From assembly GCA_023253415.1 (NCBI GenBank), contig JALRGK010000134.1:1-5305 (forward strand): a stretch of DNA of 5,305 bases. Reading direction: 5' to 3'. A model generated the notes under the pieces. That model was not told the DNA's origin, searched no databases, and worked only from the letters and a program-made list of their open reading frames with translations. Both the position numbers and the translations under genes were made by a program. Shown piece by piece: positions 1 through 4,926 of this stretch. Positions within the stretch are counted from its first letter, which is position 1. Every line of letters begins with the position of its first letter. Source of the DNA: Rhodocyclaceae bacterium. GTDB lineage: Bacteria > Pseudomonadota > Gammaproteobacteria > Burkholderiales > Rhodocyclaceae.

Positions 1-1211
1 CGACGACCGCCGCCGAAGTGGCCACCGCCACCGCCGAAGCCGCCGCCACCAAAGTGATCGCCACCACCGCCAAAGTTGGCATGACGGGTGTCGCCGAAGC
101 CACCCGGGTCACGGCTACCGCTGGAGCGTTCACCACCCGAGCGGTCTCCGCCGCCGAAGCCGCCGCGATCACCGCCCGAACGGTCGCCGCCACCAAAGCC
201 GTCGCGCCCACCGCCTGAACGATCGCCGCCGCTGAGGCCACCGCGGTCCAGATTCTGACGAAGCTGGTCCCGTTCGGCATCACGGCTGGCCGTGCCGCCT
301 CCCGAGCCACCGAGACGGCTACCACCGCTCAGGTTATTAGCACGTCGCTGGGAATCGGCCGACCAATTGCTGGTGCCGCTGCGGCTACCGCCTGACCAGT
401 TGTTATTGGTGTTGCGGTTGAAGTTGTTGAAATTGTTATTGTTGACGGTCAGCGAGTTGCCACCGCCCCAGCCGCCGCCACCCCAGTGGCAACCGCCCCA
501 GAGCGCTGCGCCCACGGCCATGCCCACACCAAAGGAGAGGAGTGCGGTGCCGGCGACATAGCCCGGCGGGTAATAGGCATAGGGTGGGTAAGCCGGATAC
601 GGCCAGCCGCCATAGACCGCTGTGGGGTTGTAGGTTGGTACGTACACCACTTGCGGGTTGGCGGGCTGAATGACGATCGTTTCGTTGCTGCCGCTACCCT
701 GGGTCGTCACCGTTTGTTGCGAGTTGGACTGTAAGGCACCTGAGGCTTTAGCCTTGGCACGTAGTGCCTGAATGGCATTCATCACATCCGATTGCTGGGC
801 CAGGGTGGCGTTACCCAGTTCCTGCGTCCAGCTGAGCTGCGAGCCCATCATGCCCAGAACGGGCGGGAAGGAAACGAGCGATTTAACGCTGGCGTCCCAG
901 TTCTGCTGTTGTAGCGCCTGGTTCAGGGCATCGCCTTTGAGGCGGCTGTTGGCCTTCTGCCAGTTATAGGCTTCAGCCACTTCCAGCGGGTAGGTCGATG
1001 CCATAAGGACCTGGGCAACTAGGGGGTCCGGGTACAGGGCAATCGGCGCGACCAAGGCGGCCAGTTGGGCCTGGCTCATCTGCTGCTGCCCCCCGGATTG
1101 CTGGGCATCCTGGGCATAGGCCAGCGGTGCAGTGGCTGGTAGAGCCAGCGCGACCGACATCAGACCAACGAGTAGGCGTGATGGGAGGGAAGGTTTGTTC
1201 TGTTGGGACAT
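1..1211 (-). CDS. DUF3300 domain-containing secreted protein, C-terminus beyond the window
   Basis: The frame stays open from the ATG at 1211 to the left edge, giving 403 residues and no stop. A signal peptide covers about residues 1-33, with a hydrophobic core and a likely cut after AYA. Residues about 45-220 match DUF3300: ALVAPIALYPDPLVAQVLMA near 52-71, the segment YPLEVAEAYNW, and VVYVPTYNP near 188-196 followed by a Pro/Tyr-rich stretch. A hydrophobic Gly/Ala segment follows at about 219-238 and could be membrane-associated. Next come an Asn-rich stretch (about 252-271) and, from about residue 295, a tail rich in Gly, Ser, Arg and Asp. The start is supported by an AAGGTGA Shine-Dalgarno 7 bases upstream. 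It is the last visible gene of the minus-strand cluster, 60 bases after the ClpP-like gene. DUF3300 has no established biochemical role; an envelope location is inferred. The family assignment is confident, the function unknown. Confidence 0.88.
   Translation of the reverse strand, partial: MSQQNKPSLPSRLLVGLMSVALALPATAPLAYAQDAQQSGGQQQMSQAQLAALVAPIALYPDPLVAQVLMASTYPLEVAEAYNWQKANSRLKGDALNQALQQQNWDASVKSLVSFPPVLGMMGSQLSWTQELGNATLAQQSDVMNAIQALRAKAKASGALQSNSQQTVTTQGSGSNETIVIQPANPQVVYVPTYNPTAVYGGWPYPAYPPYAYYPPGYVAGTALLSFGVGMAVGAALWGGCHWGGGGWGGGNSLTVNNNNFNNFNRNTNNNWSGGSRSGTSNWSADSQRRANNLSGGSRLGGSGGGTASRDAERDQLRQNLDRGGLSGGDRSGGGRDGFGGGDRSGGDRGGFGGGDRSGGERSSGSRDPGGFGDTRHANFGGGGDHFGGGGFGGGGGHFGGGR
114..230 (-). 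repeat. Three 39-bp degenerate tandem repeats encoding GGDRSGG units
   Basis: Within the DUF3300 tail the heptad GGDRSGG recurs at residues about 328, 341 and 354, exactly 13 residues (39 bases) apart. The units are GGDRSGGGRDGFG, GGDRSGGDRGGFG and GGDRSGGERSSGS, at 192-230, 153-191 and 114-152. Codons differ between copies, so the repeat is better kept in protein than in DNA. Looser Gly-rich GGGGFGGGG-type sequence continues to the window edge. Such Gly/Arg/Asp tails are typically disordered. Confidence 0.7.
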
Positions 1212-1218
1212 ATATCAA

Positions 1219-1225
1219 TCACCTT
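1219..1225 (-). promoter_or_regulatory. Ribosome binding site of the DUF3300 gene
   Basis: Read on the minus strand this is AAGGTGA, a good Shine-Dalgarno match, 7 bases before the ATG at 1211. It fixes the start of the DUF3300 gene. It is the clearest ribosome site in the minus-strand cluster, so DUF3300 may be translated more strongly than the two genes before it. A TAGAAT hexamer at 1245-1250 (minus strand) could be a -10 box, but no convincing -35 precedes it. Confidence 0.7.
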
Positions 1226-1271
1226 GTCACGGTTAGGTGGAACGATTCTATCTGAATAAATCGGATGATTT

Positions 1272-2075
1272 CTATTGGGCGGGGCGATTTTGAATCACAT
1301 GCTGATAGCAAAGCACAAAAGCAGTATCGTTACCGATTTCCCGGCGGCATTTCACGGGTGCCGATAGGATACGGGGGGTGAGTATGTTTGAATGAATCGG
1401 TAAGTTTTCGAAAGCTTTATTGTAGAGCGTGACGTATTGGTTCAGATATTCGGCATCAACACCATACAAGCCGAAGTGTGTGATCTCCTGGGGACTTAAT
1501 CGATAGACGGATTGAGTCGGATGGGCCAGCATGACGTCGAGCAGGCCTTGGCCGATGCCCATCTCCTTGAGATAGCGGCGGACCTGGCTATTGAAGTCAG
1601 TTAGCCGAAACGAATCGTTGAGGTTCTGGCGGGCATCGATTTCGCGAGTGATGTGGCCCTGGGCATTGGTTTGTGTGAGACGGCCGGCATGCACCCCCAG
1701 GGCACCGGGCACGCCAGCCCTTACGACCCCGCCGGCAAGAATGAACACGCAAGCGCTGTCGCAGCGGCCGACGACAAACACATGGGCGTGGTGTTGACGT
1801 AGTGCACGGCCAATCGCCATGGCGGCTTCGCCATCACCGCCCGCACTGTTTAGTAACACAATCAGACTGGCCGGTAAGATCTCTGAATTTGTCGGTTGCT
1901 GGTTCAGTCGACGTAACACATTGAGTTGCGTTGTGGCGGTAATCGGCCCATTGAGTCGTAATACGACGGGACGCTGTTCGATACTCTGGCCATAGGCCAG
2001 CTGGATATTTGCCAGTGCAATAACAGCGAACAGCGGTGCACTGAGTATGCGAATGATGTGACGCATAGCAGACAT
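1272..2075 (-). CDS. Secreted ClpP/crotonase-fold protein (COG3904-like)
   Basis: The product has 267 residues with an N-terminal signal peptide (about 1-29, likely cut near AYG). The fold is recognised from three landmarks of the ClpP/SDH superfamily: LIVLLNSAGGDGEAAMAIGR (about 71-90), CDSACVFILAGGVVRAG (about 105-121) and GALGVHAG (about 124-131). Ser107 and His129 occupy the places of the ClpP nucleophile and histidine; Asp180 is a possible third residue, but this is uncertain. Cys105/Cys109 flank the serine, and Cys243/Cys256 lie near the C-terminus; in the periplasm they could form disulfides. It starts 7 bases after the TAXI stop, so the two are almost certainly co-transcribed. No clear Shine-Dalgarno precedes it, suggesting translational coupling; ATG at 2066 is an alternative start. 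Peptidase activity is plausible from the Ser/His pair but unproven. Confidence 0.8.
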   Translation of the reverse strand: MSAMRHIIRILSAPLFAVIALANIQLAYGQSIEQRPVVLRLNGPITATTQLNVLRRLNQQPTNSEILPASLIVLLNSAGGDGEAAMAIGRALRQHHAHVFVVGRCDSACVFILAGGVVRAGVPGALGVHAGRLTQTNAQGHITREIDARQNLNDSFRLTDFNSQVRRYLKEMGIGQGLLDVMLAHPTQSVYRLSPQEITHFGLYGVDAEYLNQYVTLYNKAFENLPIHSNILTPRILSAPVKCRREIGNDTAFVLCYQHVIQNRPAQ

Positions 2076-2082
2076 CAGCGAA

Positions 2083-3444
2083 TTAGATATGCTGATCCGT
2101 ATGCGCTACCCGTTGATAAGGCACCCCTTCGATGAGACGCTCGCGCACAAACTGGAGATGACTACGTAGGGTGTAATAGTCTTTGGCTAGGGCTTTGGAG
2201 TAGCGCACCTTGAGTGCAGATTGTTCTATCTGGTCGAGCCGCGCCAAATAGGCTGCCTGCTTGGCAGGGTCGTAGCTGCTGGTCAGTTCCTTTTCAAGTT
2301 GTTCGACAGCCGTGTAAACCACGTTGATGCGTTCACGCATGCGATTTTCCCAGAGCTCGGGAATGTACCGGATGATCGGGAAGGCAATGACGGCGATGGG
2401 CAGCAAAAAGAAGAAGGTCCGGTGGATAAACTCGGCCAGCCAGAAGGGCAGGTGGTTCATGAGGAAGGGCAGGCCCTTCTGGTAATAGAGCGCAGCCTGC
2501 TCGCTTTCGGGCAGACCGCTGCCGCGGAAAGCAGGGAACTCGCCGCGTTTGGCAAAGGTGGATTCCTTGCCATTGATTTCTCGGGCGGCCTGCATCAGCA
2601 GCATCTGGACGGCCGGGTGGACTTGATCCTTGATGACGAGTTCGGTGGTGGTGGCAATGAGCTGGGTATTCTCTGCGGGGAAGTTACGTTTCAGATCCAG
2701 CCCCCCCATGGGGATGTTGAGACGTTCCAGATACGGGATCTGCTGGGCATAGGCGTCGGCGCGGACAAAGTTGACCAGATTGAGCGTGGGGTTGGCAAGC
2801 AGGCGTTGCACATTCTTCGAGTGTAGGCCCTGGATCAGGAAGATGGCATCGATCTGGCCACGCTCGAGGGCATCGACCGCATCCAGCGTCGGCATGCTGA
2901 TCAGATTGGAACGGGTATCCAGGCCATTCATACTGAGCATGTGCATGGCTTCGGTGTAGGTGCCACTGCCTTTTTCTCCGATAGCCACCTTGCGATCGGC
3001 AAAGTCGGTAAAGCGTTGTAAAGATCCATCGGTATCTTTGCCGCGGTAAAAGATCCAGATGGGTTCATAGCCGATGCTGCCCAGGGTTTCCAGATGGGCT
3101 GTTGTGGCTTGTTCCGGGGTGATCAGGCCGCTTTGCATGAACGCGATTTCGACCCGGTCATTCGGGTCGAGCAGGCGATCGGCGTTTTCCTGGGCGCCTT
3201 TGGTTTGAATGAGTTCGGTATTAATGCCGTACTTTGCGAAGAAATCCCGATAGCGTTTGCCCAGGTCGTGATACGTCCCGCCCTCTGCACCGGTAGCTAT
3301 GTAGATTGTTTTGGGCGGTGGCGGGTTGGCGATAAAGAAGGTGATGGCCAGACCGATGAGCGCCACGAGTGACCATAAGGTAATCTGCCAGGCCAGTTTG
3401 TGGTGGTGTGTTAGTTTCCGGAGTAGAGGGGCTAGAGGCTTCAT
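2083..3444 (-). CDS. TAXI-family TRAP solute-binding protein, membrane-anchored at both ends
   Basis: The product has 453 residues. A transmembrane segment lies at about 20-39, then a Pro-rich hinge, then a TAXI solute-binding domain (about 45-330). Its marks include IATGAEGGTYHDLGKRY (about 49-65), VAIGEKGSGTYTEA (about 153-166) and GQIDAIFLIQG (about 196-206). A second hydrophobic segment (about 343-362, LLPIAVIAFPIIRYI) follows, then a charged helical tail with coiled-coil character. Classical TAXI proteins are soluble periplasmic receptors feeding a fused TRAP permease; none is in the window, so this looks like an orphan receptor or sensor. The frame extends to a TTG at 3483, but that codon coincides with the predicted transcription start and lies in a palindrome, so the ATG at 3444 is preferred. 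Neither start has a good Shine-Dalgarno. It is first in the cluster and divergent from the H-NS-like gene. Confidence 0.87.
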   Translation of the reverse strand: MKPLAPLLRKLTHHHKLAWQITLWSLVALIGLAITFFIANPPPPKTIYIATGAEGGTYHDLGKRYRDFFAKYGINTELIQTKGAQENADRLLDPNDRVEIAFMQSGLITPEQATTAHLETLGSIGYEPIWIFYRGKDTDGSLQRFTDFADRKVAIGEKGSGTYTEAMHMLSMNGLDTRSNLISMPTLDAVDALERGQIDAIFLIQGLHSKNVQRLLANPTLNLVNFVRADAYAQQIPYLERLNIPMGGLDLKRNFPAENTQLIATTTELVIKDQVHPAVQMLLMQAAREINGKESTFAKRGEFPAFRGSGLPESEQAALYYQKGLPFLMNHLPFWLAEFIHRTFFFLLPIAVIAFPIIRYIPELWENRMRERINVVYTAVEQLEKELTSSYDPAKQAAYLARLDQIEQSALKVRYSKALAKDYYTLRSHLQFVRERLIEGVPYQRVAHTDQHI

Positions 3445-3469
3445 CAGTCTGGGGGTTACAATGCCTAGG

Positions 3470-3483
3470 TTGCGTGCACGCAA
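3470..3483. promoter_or_regulatory. 14-bp perfect palindrome, candidate operator
   Basis: TTGCGTGCACGCAA equals its own reverse complement over all 14 bases. It lies between the divergent TAXI and H-NS-like starts. If the minus-strand promoter at 3490-3517 is real, its transcription start falls near 3483, so the palindrome covers about +1 to +14, a usual place for a repressor site. The regulator is not identifiable from the sequence. Confidence 0.4.
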
Positions 3484-3489
3484 AGCACC

Positions 3490-3517
3490 ATTTTATTCAA
3501 TTCACCCGATATGTCAT
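3490..3517 (-). promoter_or_regulatory. Putative sigma70 promoter of the TAXI cluster
   Basis: On the minus strand ATGACA (3512-3517, five of six matches to TTGACA) is followed after 16 bases by TAAAAT (3490-3495, five of six matches to TATAAT). Transcription would start near 3483, giving a leader of about 40 bases before the ATG at 3444. The -35 overlaps the first codon of the divergent H-NS-like gene, so the two units would interfere. On the plus strand TACAAT at 3457-3462 is a possible -10 for the H-NS-like gene, but no good -35 accompanies it. Confidence 0.45.
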
Positions 3518-3689
3518 GGATCTGAGCCGATTTAGCCTTGATGAGCTGGAAAATCTGTTGAAAATTCTTCCTGAAGAGATTCGTCGTCGAGAATCCGAAG
3601 ACGATGAGGCAGAGCTGCGCAAACGACGGGTGTTTATGGGGTTTCAGGAACTGGCAGCCAAGCAGGGCATTGATCTGAGCAAGCTCTGA
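3516..3689 (+). CDS. H-NS-like miniprotein, N-terminal oligomerisation domain only
   Basis: The product has 57 residues. It begins MDLSRFSLDELENLLKILPE and continues with a charged helix (EEIRRRESEDDEAELRKRR) ending in ELAAKQGIDLSKL. This matches the pattern of betaproteobacterial H-NS N-termini: M-D-L-S, a leucine-spaced helix, then a Lys/Arg/Glu helix and a G-x-x-L-x-x-L end. The usual C-terminal DNA-binding part with its TWTGRG-type motif is missing, and none appears in the bases after the TGA, so this is not an obvious recent frameshift. Such a protein could pair with full-length H-NS and alter silencing, as truncated H-NS forms are known to do; that role is inferred here. The start at MDL is chosen over a longer open frame from 3408 because similarity begins there. 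No clear Shine-Dalgarno was seen. The DUF4124 gene follows after 56 bases. Confidence 0.7.
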   Translation: MDLSRFSLDELENLLKILPEEIRRRESEDDEAELRKRRVFMGFQELAAKQGIDLSKL

Positions 3690-3745
3690 TTGTCTTGAGT
3701 TGGCCCTGTGATACATTCCGAACACGTCCTCTGTGGGTGGTTACT

Positions 3746-4213
3746 TTGAACGTCAAACGCCTATATTTTAGTGGTTGCTTACTCCTGGCCGGTTGGGTCG
3801 TACAGGACACCGCACTGGCCGAGGTCTACAAGTGCCCAAGGGCCGATGGCTCGGTGACGTTGTCCAATGTCGAAAAGGGGAGTGGTTGCAGCAAGATGGT
3901 GCTCCCACCATCACCTGCACCCAAAAAGGCGCCTGTCGCTAAAGAGGCTGCTGTTAAAGAAGCGGCTAAAACGCCGGATAAGCCAAAGACTGCATCAACC
4001 TACGATACGGCGGCCGCCGAGCGCAAACGCATTATCCAGGAGGAGATGGATCTGGAGCGCAGCCGCTTGAATACGGTTCAGGCACGCATCAAGGATCTGT
4101 CCGCGAATAGTGCCAAGACACCGGATCAGATGAAGGAGCTGGTGGCGCTGCAGCAGAAGGAAACGCTGCATGCCAGCAATATTCAGTTGCTCCAGAAAGA
4201 ATTGAGCCGGTAG
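3746..4213 (+). CDS. DUF4124 domain-containing periplasmic protein with coiled-coil tail
   Basis: From the TTG at 3746 the product has 155 residues: a signal peptide (about 1-25, cut after ALA), then a DUF4124 domain starting EVYKCPRADGSVTLSN with Cys30 and Cys48, the usual cysteine pair of the family. An Ala/Lys/Pro linker follows (about 54-84, including AKEAAVKEAAK). The tail (about 90-155) is a charged helix with likely coiled-coil structure. The start is uncertain because no ATG is in frame near the signal peptide. TTG at 3746 gives the best signal peptide and has GGGTGG 5 bases upstream; GTG at 3737 and TTG at 3695 are alternatives. DUF4124 proteins are small envelope proteins of unknown role, common in beta- and gammaproteobacteria. 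It may share a transcript with the H-NS-like gene, as no terminator was seen between them. Confidence 0.8.
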   Translation: MNVKRLYFSGCLLLAGWVVQDTALAEVYKCPRADGSVTLSNVEKGSGCSKMVLPPSPAPKKAPVAKEAAVKEAAKTPDKPKTASTYDTAAAERKRIIQEEMDLERSRLNTVQARIKDLSANSAKTPDQMKELVALQQKETLHASNIQLLQKELSR

Positions 4214-4224
4214 GCATCTAGTAC

Positions 4225-4256
4225 CTATCTACTAATTTGATCAAATTAGTAGATAG
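4225..4256. repeat. 32-bp perfect palindrome between DUF4124 and pilin genes
   Basis: The half-site CTATCTACTAATTTGA is followed directly by its exact reverse complement, without mismatch. It starts 11 bases after the DUF4124 stop and ends 91 bases before the pilin ATG. In RNA it would fold into a stem of about 14 pairs with a GAUC loop. It is AT-rich and no T-tract follows, so it is not a standard intrinsic terminator. It could still end or stabilise the upstream transcript, or bind a dimeric protein as DNA. Confidence 0.75.
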
Positions 4257-4306
4257 CAACCATTTATTACGCAACCTTCCCGAATCACACTGCAATACAG
4301 CAGTTG

Positions 4307-4320
4307 TGGCACACATGCCA
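4307..4320. promoter_or_regulatory. Inverted repeat TGGCA-N4-TGCCA upstream of the pilin gene
   Basis: TGGCA and TGCCA are exact 5-base inverted arms with a 4-base spacer, 27 bases before the pilin ATG. The position would suit a regulator site near the pilin promoter, but arms this short arise by chance and no clear promoter boxes fix the transcription start. Confidence 0.2.
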
Positions 4321-4337
4321 TTTATTGATCATGTTAC

Positions 4338-4343
4338 GGGAGG
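4338..4343 (+). promoter_or_regulatory. Ribosome binding site of the first pilin gene
   Basis: GGGAGG, followed by T, lies 4 bases before the ATG at 4348. It decides the start: the open frame extends upstream to a TTG at 4237 inside the palindrome, but only the ATG at 4348 has a Shine-Dalgarno and yields a normal short prepilin leader. Confidence 0.75.
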
Positions 4344-4347
4344 TTGT

Positions 4348-4887
4348 ATGAAACACTATCTAAAGCGCAAACAGAAGCAGACCGGCTTTACGCTCGTTGA
4401 GCTGCTGGTGGTGATCGCCATTATCGGTATTCTGACGGCCATTGGTATCCCGATGTACTCGGGTTATCAGACGTCGGCCAAGGTCAGTGCCACCAAGCAG
4501 AACTATGATTCGATGAAGTCGTATATTGCCGGTGAAGTTACCAAGTGTTCGGCAGGTCTGGTGCCATCGCTGCCTACAGTGTCCGGTGCAACGGCGCCAA
4601 CCTGTAACCCGATGTCGGCAACGGCATCGGATTTGGCGGATTATTTTGCGGCGTATGCCAAGCAGACCATCAAGAACCCGTACAGCTCGTCTGACACAGC
4701 GCAAGCAGTCGCTGGGACAGCCGCTGCGGCGGCTCAAGGTACGGCCGGTAAGTTCTATATTGACCCGGCTGGTGCCAACTGTGCTGGTCTGACAGTGTCC
4801 ACCGTGGTTCAGGATACGACCGCATCGGGCTCGACGCCGACCTATGTGTCGTACCCGGCAACCGCCGAGTGTATTTCGGTTCAGTAA
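4348..4887 (+). CDS. Type IV pilin precursor (PilA/PilE-like)
   Basis: The product has 179 residues. A 13-residue basic leader (MKHYLKRKQKQTG) precedes the prepilin peptidase site G|FTLVE, with Phe at +1 and Glu at +5, as in class IVa pilins. The hydrophobic helix follows (LLVVIAIIGILTAIGIP), used first as membrane anchor and then as the fibre core. The globular part has four cysteines at 67, 86, 145 and 175, enough for two disulfides, and an IKNPYSSS segment of a kind frequent in pilins. The Ala/Thr/Ser-rich stretch (about 117-135) is low in complexity. The strong ribosome site suggests abundant synthesis, fitting a major pilin, though this is inference. A second pilin follows after 39 bases. 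Assembly genes (pilB, pilC, pilD, pilQ) are not in the window, so a type II secretion pseudopilin cannot be wholly excluded. Confidence 0.87.
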   Translation: MKHYLKRKQKQTGFTLVELLVVIAIIGILTAIGIPMYSGYQTSAKVSATKQNYDSMKSYIAGEVTKCSAGLVPSLPTVSGATAPTCNPMSATASDLADYFAAYAKQTIKNPYSSSDTAQAVAGTAAAAAQGTAGKFYIDPAGANCAGLTVSTVVQDTTASGSTPTYVSYPATAECISVQ

Positions 4888-4896
4888 TGCAGAGAG

Positions 4897-4918
4897 GGGC
4901 TGGCCAAAAGGTCAGCCC
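4897..4918 (+). terminator. GC-rich hairpin between the two pilin genes, not a standard terminator
   Basis: GGGCTGGCC, loop AAAA, GGTCAGCCC forms a 9-pair stem with one G-U pair, starting 9 bases after the first pilin stop. No T-tract follows, so complete intrinsic termination is unlikely. Partial termination or 3'-end protection of the pilin transcript is more plausible. It ends 8 bases before the ATG of the second pilin, so in RNA it would also cover that gene's ribosome loading region. Confidence 0.5.
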
Positions 4919-4926
4919 AGCAAACC

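Noticed and set aside
18..561. Ala/Thr-rich and Pro/Leu-rich plus-strand frames
   Set aside because: They are antisense products of the Gly-rich DUF3300 tail; the composition comes from the repeats.
973..1218. 81-residue minus-strand frame overlapping the DUF3300 start
   Set aside because: It is another frame of the same strand as the DUF3300 gene; its Pro/Gly-rich translation lacks family features, whereas the DUF3300 frame has a signal peptide and motifs.
2250..2261. AGGCTGCCTG, close to a Neisseriaceae-type DNA uptake sequence
   Set aside because: Only one imperfect copy, inside a coding region; uptake sequences recur often, so chance is more likely.
2221..2826. 201-residue open frame on the plus strand
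   Set aside because: It is fully antisense to the TAXI gene, has no recognisable domain, and the opposite strand has clear family motifs.
3465..3725. 86-residue minus-strand frame opposite the H-NS-like gene
   Set aside because: No domain or ribosome site; the plus-strand reading has the H-NS pattern.
4307..4322. TGGCAC as the -24 element of a sigma54 promoter for the pilin
   Set aside because: The following bases do not give a -12 TTGC at the right distance; the nearest GC is 7 bases after the GG instead of 10.
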